Positions 45,460 to 55,404 of a stretch of 64,000 nt of DNA are shown here, one piece after another. The position numbers and the translations under genes were made by a program. How positions within the stretch are numbered: the stretch's first letter is position 1; every line of letters starts with the position of its first letter. The notes under the pieces were generated by a model. It worked only from the letters and a program-made list of their open reading frames with translations, searched no databases and was not told the DNA's origin. Origin of the DNA: Candidatus Solirubrobacter pratensis (GTDB taxonomy: Bacteria; Actinomycetota; Thermoleophilia; Solirubrobacterales; Solirubrobacteraceae); the NCBI RefSeq assembly GCF_000425945.1, contig NZ_AUEK01000003.1, positions 372,001-436,000 of the forward strand. The letters are read 5' to 3'.

Positions 45460-46792
45460 GTGCGGCCTCCATGACGCCCTCGGACATCGTCGGATGCCCG
45501 TGGACGATGCGCGCCACCTCGGGGTAGCCGCCCTCGAGCAGCTTGGCGTTGACGAGCTCCTGGATCAGCTCCGTCGCCTTCGCGCCGACGATGTGGCCGC
45601 CGATCAGCTCGCCGTAGCGCTTGTCGCCGATGATCTTGATCACGCCGCCGCGGTCGCCGTAGACCGTGCCGGCGCCGACGGCGCCGTAGTTGACCTTGCC
45701 GACCACGACGTCCATGCCGGCCTCGCGCGCCTGCGCCTCGGTGAGGCCGAAGGAGGCGACGTTGGGCGTGCAGAACGTCGCGCGCGGGATGTCGATGTAC
45801 TCGATCGGATGGGTCTCGTTGCCCGCGGCGTCCTCGACGGCGATGATGCCCTCGTCGGAGGCCTTGTGGGCGAGCGCCGGGCCCGGGACGATGTCGCCGA
45901 TCGCGTAGATGCCCTTCGCGGTGGTCCGCAGCGCGCCGTCGACCTTGATCAGCCCGCGCTCGTCGAGCTCGACGCCGGCGGCCTCGAGGCCGAGCGCGTC
46001 GACGTCCGGGCCGCGGCCGGCGGCGATGACCAGGTACTCGGCCTCGCCGGTCTGATCGCCGTAGGAGAACGTGACCTTGTCGTCGTGCGGCTGCACGTCC
46101 TGCACGAGCGTGCCTGTGTGGACCGAGATGTTCTGCTTGCCGAACGCGCGGCCGGCGACCTTGGAGATGTCGGCGTCCTCGGTCGGCAGCACGCGGTCGA
46201 GCGCTTCGAAGAGCAGCACGTCGGAGCCGAGGCGGCCGTAGGCCGAGGCGATCTCGGTGCCGGACGCGCCGGCGCCGATGACGGCGAGCGACGCCGGCAG
46301 GGCGGGCAGCGCCCACGCCTCCTCGGTGCCGATCACGCGGCCGCCGAACTGCGTGCCCGGGACCGGCTTCGGGACCGATCCGGTCGCGATGATGATCGCC
46401 TTCGCGTCGTAGGTCTCGTCGCCGACCTTGACCTTGCCCTCGCCCGCGAGGATCCCGACGCCCTCGAGGACGTCGATCTTGTTCTTCTTGAACAGGCCGG
46501 AGACGCCGCCGGTGAGCGTCTTGATGACCTTCTCGCGGCGAGCCGAGACCTTGTCGTAGTCGACCTTGTGGCCGTTGACCTCGATGCCGAACTCGTCGGC
46601 CTCGTCGATCTCCGCGAGGACGTCCGCGACGCGCAGCACGGCCTTGGCCGGGATGCACGCGTAGTTGAGGCAGCGACCGCCGACCTTGTCCTTCTCGACC
46701 ACGGCGGTCTTCATTCCGAGCTGGGCGGCGCGGATGGCGGCGACATAACCACCGGGGCCGGAGCCGATCACGATGCAGTCGTACGAAGGCAT
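45428..46792 (-). CDS. lpd: Dihydrolipoamide dehydrogenase (E3)
   Basis: 454-residue FAD/NAD enzyme that re-oxidises the dihydrolipoyl arms of E2 proteins. FAD loop VIGSGPGGYVAAIRAAQLG, redox disulfide GGRCLNYACIPAK (Cys41, Cys46), NAD loop AVIGAGASGTEIASAYGRLG, FAD motif GIYAIGDIVPGPALAHKASD and the C-terminal His-Glu pair HGHPTMSE (His433, Glu438). The redox loop differs from the usual GGTCLNVGCIPSK at three places, a variant worth noting. The ATG at 46792 (MPSYDCIVIG) is preferred; a GTG five codons earlier is possible. It serves the E1/E2 sets at 36-41 kb. Confidence 0.93.
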   Translation of the reverse strand: MPSYDCIVIGSGPGGYVAAIRAAQLGMKTAVVEKDKVGGRCLNYACIPAKAVLRVADVLAEIDEADEFGIEVNGHKVDYDKVSARREKVIKTLTGGVSGLFKKNKIDVLEGVGILAGEGKVKVGDETYDAKAIIIATGSVPKPVPGTQFGGRVIGTEEAWALPALPASLAVIGAGASGTEIASAYGRLGSDVLLFEALDRVLPTEDADISKVAGRAFGKQNISVHTGTLVQDVQPHDDKVTFSYGDQTGEAEYLVIAAGRGPDVDALGLEAAGVELDERGLIKVDGALRTTAKGIYAIGDIVPGPALAHKASDEGIIAVEDAAGNETHPIEYIDIPRATFCTPNVASFGLTEAQAREAGMDVVVGKVNYGAVGAGTVYGDRGGVIKIIGDKRYGELIGGHIVGAKATELIQELVNAKLLEGGYPEVARIVHGHPTMSEGVMEAARAADGWLIHG

Positions 46793-46813
46793 TTCGGGCG
46801 ATGACACTAGCGA

Positions 46814-47548
46814 TCAGGTGATGAACAGGATGATCGCCACCGCGGTGCCGACCGCGACGACCGTCCAGCGCAGCACCTTCTCCGGCAGGCGGCGCCCGAC
46901 CTTCGCCCCGACCTGCGCGCCGGTGATCGAGCTGACCGCGATCAGCGCGGCGACGCCCCATGCCACGTGGGCGACGGCGATGAACAGCACCGCGGCGACC
47001 CCATTGGCCACGCCGGCGAGCACGTTCTTGGCGGCGTTGAGGCGCTGCAGGTGATCCGTGAAGCAGAGCCGGAACAGCGCGAGCAGGATCACGCCCTGGG
47101 CGGCGCCGAAGTAGCCGCCGTAGATGCCGGTGAAGAACGCGACGAAAACCGCCGCGGTCATGTGCTCGTGCTCGGCCCCGGTCTTCGGCGTGCGCTTGAA
47201 CGCCATCAGCGCGGAGGCGAGCAGGATCAGGACCGGGACGACCGCGTCGAAGACGCTCGAGGGCAGCGCCAGCAGCAGGACGCCGCCGACGACCGCGCCG
47301 GCGGCGGACCCCATCGCGAGCGTCGTCACCCGGCGCCGCTGCCCGCGCAGCTCGTTGCGGTAGCCGATGACGCCGCTGACGTTGCCGAGCGAGAGGCCCA
47401 CCGTGTTCGAGACGTTGGCGGTCACCGACGGGTAGCCGATGGCGAGCAGCGTCGGGAACGTGATCAGTGACCCCGACCCGACGATCGTGTTCACGCCCCC
47501 GGCGACGAACCCCGCCCCGAGGACCGCGAGCGCCTCCGGGAAGGTCAC
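46814..47548 (-). CDS. TSUP (TauE/SafE-like) membrane transporter
   Basis: 244 residues, about seven to eight membrane segments. The duplicated family motif is present as GFVAGGVNTIVGSGSLITFP near the N-terminus and FFTGIYGGYFGAAQGVILLA in the second half. Family members export or import small organosulfur or other anions; the substrate here is unknown. The GTG at 47548 overlaps the stop of the preceding membrane protein gene (GTGA), so it belongs to the thiE-side operon. Confidence 0.85.
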   Translation of the reverse strand: MTFPEALAVLGAGFVAGGVNTIVGSGSLITFPTLLAIGYPSVTANVSNTVGLSLGNVSGVIGYRNELRGQRRRVTTLAMGSAAGAVVGGVLLLALPSSVFDAVVPVLILLASALMAFKRTPKTGAEHEHMTAAVFVAFFTGIYGGYFGAAQGVILLALFRLCFTDHLQRLNAAKNVLAGVANGVAAVLFIAVAHVAWGVAALIAVSSITGAQVGAKVGRRLPEKVLRWTVVAVGTAVAIILFIT

Positions 47549-47982
47549 GCGCGCGGCACCTGAAGGCGCGCCATCACGCGCACGAGCAGCCAGAAGATCG
47601 GCGAGCAGATCGCGATCACCGCGACGCCCGTGATCACCGCCAGCAGGTTGGACGCGAAGGCGAGCGAGAGCGCCGCGTAGATGATCCCGACGGCGAGCAG
47701 CGCCTGGAAGGCGATCAGCGCGAGGTAGTTGCGCGCCCACATGCCCGCCGCCGCGGCGAGCATGACCACGGCGAACGCGATGCCGAGCGTGGGCGACTCG
47801 TCGCCGGCGCCGGCGATCGCGGCGACGATGTTGGCGAGAGCGACGGCGAGCGCAAGCGCGACGGCGAGCTTGATCCCCAGCGGGCGCTCGTCCGGGCCGA
47901 GCGGCGTGAGCGAGGCGCGCGTCTCCTCAGCCCGCCGGCGCGAGCGCGCGTAGCCGCGGGAGAGGTCAGGCCGCTCGCTCAT
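47545..47982 (-). CDS. Four-helix membrane protein of unknown function
   Basis: 145 residues. A basic cytoplasmic N-terminus (YARSRRRAEETRASLTPLGP) is followed by four hydrophobic segments (about 36-56, 65-83, 86-106, 112-134). It starts by overlapping the thiE stop (ATGA) and ends by overlapping the TSUP gene, so it is translated as part of thiE-membrane protein-TSUP. No family recognised. Confidence 0.65.
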   Translation of the reverse strand: MSERPDLSRGYARSRRRAEETRASLTPLGPDERPLGIKLAVALALAVALANIVAAIAGAGDESPTLGIAFAVVMLAAAAGMWARNYLALIAFQALLAVGIIYAALSLAFASNLLAVITGVAVIAICSPIFWLLVRVMARLQVPRA

Positions 47983-48608
47983 CGCGCGACCGCCTGCAGC
48001 GCGTCCTTGAGCTCGCGGGCCGCCTCGCCGGGGTCCTCGGCCTCGGTGATCGCGCGCACGACGACGATGCGGCTCGCGCCGCGGGCGACGACCTCGCCGA
48101 CGTTAGCGGGGTCGATCCCGCCGATCGCGAACCACGGCTTCCCGATCGTCTTGGCGGCCCACTCGACGTAGCCGAGCCCGGTCGCCGGGCGCCCCGGCTT
48201 GGTCGGCGTCACGTGCACGGGGCCGACGGCGAGGTAGTCGACGTCGGGATCGCTCTGCGCCTCGAGCGCCTGCGCGGGCTCGTGCGTGGAGCGCCCGACG
48301 ATCCGCTCCGGCCCGACCGCCGCGCGCGCCTGCGCGGGCGTCTCGTCGTCCTGCCCGACGTGGATGCCGTCGGCTTGACACGCGTCAACGAGGTCGGGGC
48401 GGTCGTTGAGCACGAACAGCGCGCCGGCCGCGTCCGCCGCCGCGCGGAACTCGCGCGCGGCCCCGACGATGGCGTCGTCGCCGAGCTCCTTGTCGCGCAG
48501 CTGTACGAGGTCGACGCCGCCGCGCAGCGCGGCCTCGAGCCACGCCCGCGGACGGGCGGGACAGACGAGGTACAGCCGGGCGGCCGCGAGGCGCTCGCGA
48601 GGCGTCAT
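47979..48608 (-). CDS. thiE: Thiamine-phosphate synthase
   Basis: 209-residue TIM barrel that joins the hydroxymethylpyrimidine and thiazole units of thiamine. VDLVQLRDKELGD binds the pyrophosphate, LFVLNDRPDLVDACQADGIH and VGRSTHEPAQAL are family blocks, DYLAVGPVHVTPTKPGRP is the thiazole-phosphate site, and PWFAIGGIDPANV closes the barrel. It diverges from the TPP riboswitch and thiO-thiS-thiG with about 40 bp between. No second riboswitch precedes it on the minus strand. Confidence 0.94.
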   Translation of the reverse strand: MTPRERLAAARLYLVCPARPRAWLEAALRGGVDLVQLRDKELGDDAIVGAAREFRAAADAAGALFVLNDRPDLVDACQADGIHVGQDDETPAQARAAVGPERIVGRSTHEPAQALEAQSDPDVDYLAVGPVHVTPTKPGRPATGLGYVEWAAKTIGKPWFAIGGIDPANVGEVVARGASRIVVVRAITEAEDPGEAARELKDALQAVAR

Positions 48609-48647
48609 CGCTCGAAGTCTCGCAGCCCGCGCGCGCTAGCATCCGAT

Positions 48648-48743
48648 GACAACACGGGAGCCCGCGACCTTCGGGCTGAGAGGGCGCCACGGGGGCGCCG
48701 ACCGTCGAACCTGATCCGGGTCGTGCCGGCGTAGGGAGGCCGT
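48648..48743 (+). promoter_or_regulatory. TPP riboswitch (THI element)
   Basis: The conserved core CTGAGAGGG (pyrimidine-sensing arm), the pyrophosphate arm with ACCTGATCCGGGT and the closing GCGTAGGGA are in order. The aptamer's 3' edge contains GGGAGG (48734-48739), the ribosome site for the thiO GTG at 48751, so ligand binding should hide it and stop translation. A -10-like TAGCAT lies at 48637-48642. Confidence 0.93.
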
Positions 48744-48750
48744 AGCAGCA

Positions 48751-49856
48751 GTGGCATCGCAGTCAGACAGCTTCGACGTCGCCGTTGTCGGCGGGGGAGC
48801 GATCGGGTTGGCGTGCGCCTGGCGCGCGTCACAGCGCGGCGCGCGCGTCGTGGTCGTCGACGCCGGCGAGCCGGGCGCCTGGAACGTCGCCGCCGGCATG
48901 CTCGCGCCGGTCTCCGAGGCCGAGTTCGGCGAGCGGGCGCTGCTGGAGCTGGGGCTCGAGAGCGCACGCCGCTACGCCGCGTTCTGCGCCGAGCTCGAGC
49001 AGCCCGGCTATCGCGACGTCGGGACGCTCGTGGTCGCGCGCGACCGCGACGAGGCCGAGGCGCTCGAGCGCCTCGCCGCGTTCCGCACCGGCCTCGGGCT
49101 GCCCGTCGAGCGCCTGCGGCCCTCGCAGGCCCGCGCGCTCGAGCCCGCGCTGGCGCCGACCGTCCGGCTGGCGCTGGACATCCCGAGCGACCACTCGATC
49201 GATCCGCGCCGGCTCGTCGCGGCGCTGGGCCGTGCGTTCGGCGGCGAGCTGCGGCGGGCGCGCGCGGCGTCGCTGTCGGTCGGCCGCGGGCGCGTGACCG
49301 GGGTCGTGCTGGAGGACGGCGCGGAGATCGCGGCGGGCGCCGTGGTCGTCGCGGCCGGCGTGCACGTGTCCCGGTTGGGCATGCCCGAGGCCGCGCGCGT
49401 GCCTGTGCGCCCCGTCAAGGGCCAGGTCCTGCGGCTGCGGGACCCCGGCGGCCCCGGGCTGGTCGAGCGCACGATCCGCGGCGAGAGCGCGTACTTCGTC
49501 CCGCGCGGCGACGGGCGCTACGTGCTCGGCGCGACGATGGAGGACCGCGGCTGGGACACCACCCCGACCGCCGGCGGCGTCTACGAGCTGCTGCGCGACA
49601 TCAGCGAGGTCGTCCCGGGCGTGTTCGAGCTCGACATCGAGGAGCTCTCGGCGGGCCTGCGCCCGGCGACGCCGGACAACGTGCCGGCGATCGGGCGCGG
49701 CGCGCTGGAAGGCCTCGTGTGGGCGACCGGGCACTTCCGCAACGGCATCCTGCTCACGCCCGTCACCGCCGACCTGGTGGCGGCGGCGCTGGCGGGGGAG
49801 GTGCTGCCGTCGTGGGCGGCTCCCGCCGATCCCCTGCGCTTCGCGGGGGTGCCGGC

Positions 49857-49860
<4 letters not shown>
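48751..49860 (+). CDS. thiO: Glycine oxidase, thiazole biosynthesis
   Basis: 369-residue FAD enzyme of the DAO family that oxidises glycine to dehydroglycine for thiazole formation in aerobic bacteria. The FAD loop VAVVGGGAIGLACAWRASQR, AAGMLAPVSEAEFGE, the C-terminal ELSAGLRPATPDNVPAIGRG and VWATGHFRNGILLTP are characteristic of ThiO. It begins with GTG just after a TPP riboswitch and ends by overlapping thiS (GTGA). Confidence 0.94.
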
Positions 49861-50847
<987 letters not shown>

Positions 50848-50848
50848 G

Positions 50849-53359
50849 CTACGGCTTCTTATTAGCCGTGTAGCTCTTGGGCGCGCGGACCAGGATCGTC
50901 TTGTGCCTGACGAAGTCCTGGACGCTGACGACGCCTCTCGCCACGCGGGTGAGCGTCTTGCCGCAGGAGTCCTGGACGAGCCACTTGGTGCCGCGGACGG
51001 TGGCGGAGCTGTATTGGCCGCGGGTGCGGAAGGAGCCGGTGCCGTCGCCCCACAGCTTGCGGGCCTTGGGCTTCTTCTTGGCGGCGGCCGACGCGGTCTT
51101 GCCCTTCGGGCAGGCCGCGAGCTGCTCGACGAGCTGCAACTCGGTGATCCCGCCGCTCTGAGTGACTTTGAAGATGCCGTCGTAGAAGAGCGCGCTCTCG
51201 GCGGGCATTCCGGGCTTCGGGATCGCGTAGAGCCGGATCCTGCTCTTGCGCGTGTCGACGGTGGAGCCGACCGGGATGCCGCGGGTGATGTCGACGGGCT
51301 CGAACTTCTTGGACCCGGGGAGTAGGACGAGCGTCTTCCCGCTCACAGGCTGGATCACGACCGTCTTGTTCGGGACCGGAGTCGGCGTGGGGCTGGGCGT
51401 GGGCGTGGGCGTCGCGCTCGGCGTGGGCGTGGGCGCCTGCTGCACGAGCGCGACGGAGAACGAGCGCGTCTGCTCGCTCTGGTTGCCGGCGGCATCCGTC
51501 GCTCGCACCCAGAACACGTACGCGCCGGGCGCGAGCCCTGAGAAGCTCTCCGGCGATGCGCACGGCCTGTAGCTCCCAACTGCCGCGCCGGGCCCGTCGA
51601 GCTTGCACTCCGTGATCGCAGCGAGCTCCGAGGCGAACGTGAACGCCGGCGACGGGTCCGTCGTCGGCCCGTCCGGCCCGCCGGTCACGTCGGCGGCGGG
51701 CGGCATCGTGTCGACCGCGATCGTTCGGGATGAAGACGCAGGACCGGTGTTGCCGGCGGCGTCGGTGGCGCGCGCGGTGTAGGGGTGCGCGCCGTCGGCG
51801 ACGCCGGTGAGCGTGACGCTCCATGCGCCCGTGGCGCTCGCGGCCACGGTGCCCTTTGAGGCAGTGCCGTCGAGGACTTCGACCGAGGCGTTGGCCTCCG
51901 CGGTGCCGGCGAGGTTGACGGTGCTCGTCTTCTGAAGGACGTCGCCGCTAGGCACCGTGATCGCCGGCGCCCCGGGGACCTTCGTGTCGACGGTCACCGT
52001 GCGGTCCGCGGACGCCGCGCCCGTTCCGCCGCCGTCGGTCGCTCGCGCGCTGTACGTATGGGCGCCGTCGGCGACGCCGGTGAGCTGGAGGCTCCAGTTC
52101 CCGCCTGTCGCGGTGACGGCGCCCCTGGAGGTCCCGCCTTCGAGGACCTCGACACGCGCGCCCGGCTGCGCCGTTCCCGCAAGGTTGACCGTGCTGGATC
52201 GCTGCGGCACGTCCGTCGGCGGCGTCGTGATGACCGGCGCGGGTGGCGGCAGGTCGCGCTCATAGGCGCCCGAGTCGCACGATTTGCCGTCAGGCCTCGG
52301 AAGGTCGCGCTGGTCGGTTCCCGTGCAAGGCGCGCCGAAGTCGACCGCCGGGCTCGTGGCGGCGATCGCGAGCACCGGCGTCTCGCCGCCTGCTGCGAGA
52401 AGCGGGCCGAGCTGGGGGTCGGTGCTCTGCTTGTCGGCGGGCGTCGCGAGCCCGCAGCTCGAGCCGGAGTCGATGTTGCCGCCGCCGCTTGTCAGCTTGC
52501 CGCCGCAGTTGACCTGGACGCCGTCGCCGGTGTTCCCGGACACGATCGAGGAGGACACCGCGAAGCTCTCGGCGTCCGAGACGAAGATTCCCGGGCCGCC
52601 GCTCGTGCTGCCGGCGAAGTTGCCCGCGACCGTCACCCGCGTGAGCGTGGTCCGGTTGCGCGGGTCGTCACGGGATACGATCCCCGCGCTCGCCAGGGCG
52701 CTGTTTGCGGTGACGGTCGAGTCGGTGAGCGAGAGCACGCTGCCCGCCGCCGCCTTGGCGTTGCCCTGGGACAGGATCCCGCCGCCGTCACCGCCGCCGC
52801 CGCCCGCGGCCGAGTTGACCGCTTGATTGTGGTCGATGAGGCTGTTGGCGATCTTCGCCTGGCCTCCGCCGGCGATGGCGAGCCCGCCGCCCCGGTACGC
52901 CGTTCCTCCGGTGATGCGCACGTGGTCGGCGGTGAGTACCGCGCCCTGGTTGACGAGGACGTTGCCGCCCATGTCGCCCGCGGTTGACTGGGCGACGCCA
53001 TTCGAGATCGTCGCATGGGCGAGCGTGACGCTCTGGCCGGCGCCGATCGACAGTACGCGCCCGCTCTTGCCGTCGCCGCGGATCTCCGTGGTCGCCGCAC
53101 TTGCCCCGGCGATCGTCAGCGCGCTACCGAGCGTCAGCTCACCCGAGACGTTGTACGTGAGCGCGTCGAGCTTGATCGTGTCCGAGCCCGTGAGCCGCGC
53201 CGCCTCCGTGACGGCGGCGCGCACCGTCGTGCAGCTCGACCCAGTGCAGCTGCCGGCGCCGTCGGCGGTGCCCGAGACGGTGAACGTGGCGGCGTGCGCA
53301 GGCGCCGCCGCGGCCAGCGTGGCGATCCCGGCAGCTACCAAGAAGGCCCGCAGGCGCAT
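50849..53359 (-). CDS. Secreted beta-helix/Ig-repeat protein with FecR-like C-terminal domain (paralogue A)
   Basis: 836 residues. Signal peptide 1-24 (cut near APAHA). A right-handed beta-helix (about 25-350) with LTLGSALTIAGASAATTEI and repeated SxIxxN turns ends in SPAVDFGAPCTGTDQRDL...DSGAYE, the choice-of-anchor signature. Two Ig-like repeats (NLAGTA...GVADGAHTYSARATD) and a third module follow, then a TPTPTP linker. The last 173 residues (664-836) are the shared domain: PVSGKTLVLLPGSKKFEPVD, GIPVGSTVDTRK and GSFRTRGQYSSATVRGTKWL, with the QDSC cysteine. No enzyme site is seen; a surface or wall-binding role is likely. Last gene of the cluster, convergent with thiG. ATG 53359 is preferred over GTG 53371. 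Confidence 0.82.
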   Translation of the reverse strand: MRLRAFLVAAGIATLAAAAPAHAATFTVSGTADGAGSCTGSSCTTVRAAVTEAARLTGSDTIKLDALTYNVSGELTLGSALTIAGASAATTEIRGDGKSGRVLSIGAGQSVTLAHATISNGVAQSTAGDMGGNVLVNQGAVLTADHVRITGGTAYRGGGLAIAGGGQAKIANSLIDHNQAVNSAAGGGGGDGGGILSQGNAKAAAGSVLSLTDSTVTANSALASAGIVSRDDPRNRTTLTRVTVAGNFAGSTSGGPGIFVSDAESFAVSSSIVSGNTGDGVQVNCGGKLTSGGGNIDSGSSCGLATPADKQSTDPQLGPLLAAGGETPVLAIAATSPAVDFGAPCTGTDQRDLPRPDGKSCDSGAYERDLPPPAPVITTPPTDVPQRSSTVNLAGTAQPGARVEVLEGGTSRGAVTATGGNWSLQLTGVADGAHTYSARATDGGGTGAASADRTVTVDTKVPGAPAITVPSGDVLQKTSTVNLAGTAEANASVEVLDGTASKGTVAASATGAWSVTLTGVADGAHPYTARATDAAGNTGPASSSRTIAVDTMPPAADVTGGPDGPTTDPSPAFTFASELAAITECKLDGPGAAVGSYRPCASPESFSGLAPGAYVFWVRATDAAGNQSEQTRSFSVALVQQAPTPTPSATPTPTPSPTPTPVPNKTVVIQPVSGKTLVLLPGSKKFEPVDITRGIPVGSTVDTRKSRIRLYAIPKPGMPAESALFYDGIFKVTQSGGITELQLVEQLAACPKGKTASAAAKKKPKARKLWGDGTGSFRTRGQYSSATVRGTKWLVQDSCGKTLTRVARGVVSVQDFVRHKTILVRAPKSYTANKKP

Positions 53360-53416
53360 GTCGGGCGACACTAACCGGGCGCGATCGCCGGGTGCAACGT
53401 CCGATCGGCGAGGTTT

Positions 53417-55360
53417 TCAGTGCCTCTTACGCGCCGTGTAGCGCTTGGGCGCGCGGAGCAGGAACTTCGTCTTCTTGACCAGGTCCTGCACCTGCACGAC
53501 GCCCTTGGATACGCGGGTGAGCGTCTTGCCGCAGGAGTCCTGGACGAGCCATTTGGTGCCGCGGACGGTGGCAGAGCTGTACTGGCCGCGGGTGCGGAAG
53601 GAGCCGGTGCCGTCGCCCCACAGCTTGCGCGACTTGGGCTTCTTCTTCGCGGCGGCCGACGCGGCCTTGCCCTTCGGGCAGGCCGCGAGCTGCTCGACGA
53701 GCCGCAACTCGGTGATCCCGCCGCTCTGAGTGACTTTGAAGATGCCGTCGTAGAACAGCGCGCTCTCGACCGGCTTCCCGGCCTTCGGAATCGCGTACAG
53801 GCGGATCTTGCTCTTGCGCGTGTCGACCGTCGAGCCGACCGGGATGCCCCGCGTGACGTCGACCAGCTCGAACTTGTTCGACCCCGGCAGCTTGACGAGC
53901 GTCTTCCCGCTCACGGGCTGGATCACGACCGTCTTGTTCGGCACCGGCGTGGGCGGCGGCGGGGGAGGAGGAGCGGGGACGCTAAAGGCACGCGACGTGG
54001 TCGTCTGGTTGCCGGCCGCATCCGTCGCCCGCAGCAGGAACGTGTAGTTGCCGGGCGGGAGGCCGCTGAAGCTCGCCGGCGAGGAGCACGGGCCGAACGC
54101 TCCCGCCCCGGACGGCCCGTCGAGGCGGCATTCGAACCGCACCCCCGCGGCCGACGAGCTGAAGGTGAACGCCGCGCTCGAGCCACTCGCGGCGCCGGAG
54201 TCGATGCTCACATCCGGCGGCAGCAACTCGAAGGCGCCTGCGTCGCAGGCGGCCCCCTGTGGACGCCCGACGTCGCGCTGGTCCGCGCCGGTGCAGGCCG
54301 GGTTGCCGGCCGGGATGCGATTGACCGCCGGGCTGGTGGCCGGAATCGCGAGCACGGGCGTCTGGCTGCCACCGGCGAGGGCGGTCGCGAGCTGCGGGTC
54401 GGTGTTACGCCGGTCGGTGGCGTCGATGAAGTTGCAGTCGGCGAGCGACTCGACGTTGTAGCCGGCGCTCGTCGGCCTCGTCGGGCCGGCGCAGTTCGAG
54501 GGTCCGATGACGACGGGGGCTGAGCCGAGATTCCCGGTGTTGTTGGAGACGATCGAGCCGGTCGCGGTGAACGACTGCGTGTCCGGGAGGTAGATGCCCC
54601 CGCCTGGACCCGATGTCGCGTCGTTGAACGCGACGGTCGACCGCGTCAGCCTGGTGGTGTTGGCCGCGTTGTCGCGCACCACGATGCCGGCCCCGGTGAG
54701 CGCCGTGTTGAAGGCGATCGTCGAGTCCGTGATCTGCAGCGTCCGCCCACCGGGCGTGGCGTTGACGATCCCGCCGCCCTGGCCCGGGATGGTCGCGCGG
54801 AGGACGAGTTGGGCGTGGTTGTTGTCGATCAGGCTCGAGGCGATCGCCGCGCTGCCGCCCGCGAGGCCGATGCCTCCGCCGGCTCCGGCCGTGCCTCCGG
54901 TCACGCGCGAATGGTCGAGCACCAGCGTCGCCCCGGAGCCCACCAGGATGTTCCCGCCGATGGGATCCGCCGACGTCAGCGCCTGCCCGTTCGCGACCGT
55001 CAGGCCGTGGATCCCGACGAGCGCCTCGCTCGCAAGCGCGAACACCCGGAACGCTCCGCCGGCCTGCACGCGTGTCGTCGACGCGTCCGCGCCGACGATG
55101 AGCGCTCGCGCGACTTCCGGGAGCGCCGCCGTGAGCGTGTAGGTCCCCGCCGGGACGTCGATCGTGTCGAGGTCGCCAGGGTTCGCGTTCGAGGCGTTCA
55201 CCGCCGCCCGCAGCGTGCAGTCCGGCAGTTGAGGCGGCTGCGGTGGACACGCGCCGGCCGTGTCCGCGGTCGTCGTCACGTCGAACGTCGCCGCCGAAGC
55301 CGGGGCGGCGGCAACCAGCAGGGCTGCGGTCGCTGCGATCAGGAGGGCGCGCGTCCGCAT
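53417..55360 (-). CDS. Secreted beta-helix protein with FecR-like C-terminal domain (paralogue B)
   Basis: 647 residues. Signal peptide 1-23 (MRTRALLIAATAALLVAAAP). The beta-helix begins ATFDVTTTADTAGACP and has DCTLRAAVNASNANPGD, TYTLTAALPEV and the SPAVNRIPAGNPACTGADQR/CDAGAFE closing signature. One Ig-like module (FECRLDGPSGAGAFGPCSSP ... LRATDAAGNQ) and a poly-Pro linker lead to the shared C-terminal domain, nearly identical to paralogue A over PVSGKTLVKLPGS, TRGIPVGSTVDTRKSKIRLY and SFRTRGQYSSATVRGTKWLV. Role as for A. The near-identity of the A and B ends suggests recent duplication or gene conversion. Confidence 0.82.
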   Translation of the reverse strand: MRTRALLIAATAALLVAAAPASAATFDVTTTADTAGACPPQPPQLPDCTLRAAVNASNANPGDLDTIDVPAGTYTLTAALPEVARALIVGADASTTRVQAGGAFRVFALASEALVGIHGLTVANGQALTSADPIGGNILVGSGATLVLDHSRVTGGTAGAGGGIGLAGGSAAIASSLIDNNHAQLVLRATIPGQGGGIVNATPGGRTLQITDSTIAFNTALTGAGIVVRDNAANTTRLTRSTVAFNDATSGPGGGIYLPDTQSFTATGSIVSNNTGNLGSAPVVIGPSNCAGPTRPTSAGYNVESLADCNFIDATDRRNTDPQLATALAGGSQTPVLAIPATSPAVNRIPAGNPACTGADQRDVGRPQGAACDAGAFELLPPDVSIDSGAASGSSAAFTFSSSAAGVRFECRLDGPSGAGAFGPCSSPASFSGLPPGNYTFLLRATDAAGNQTTTSRAFSVPAPPPPPPPTPVPNKTVVIQPVSGKTLVKLPGSNKFELVDVTRGIPVGSTVDTRKSKIRLYAIPKAGKPVESALFYDGIFKVTQSGGITELRLVEQLAACPKGKAASAAAKKKPKSRKLWGDGTGSFRTRGQYSSATVRGTKWLVQDSCGKTLTRVSKGVVQVQDLVKKTKFLLRAPKRYTARKRH

Positions 55361-55404
55361 CCAGCGAGGACCTAACCAGACCCGGCGCGGATGAGCAACG
55401 GCTG

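Noticed and set aside
51370..51450. Short tandem GGCGTG-type repeats, considered as a CRISPR or satellite array
   Set aside because: They encode the TPTPTP linker of a secreted protein; there are no spacers of constant length and no cas genes.
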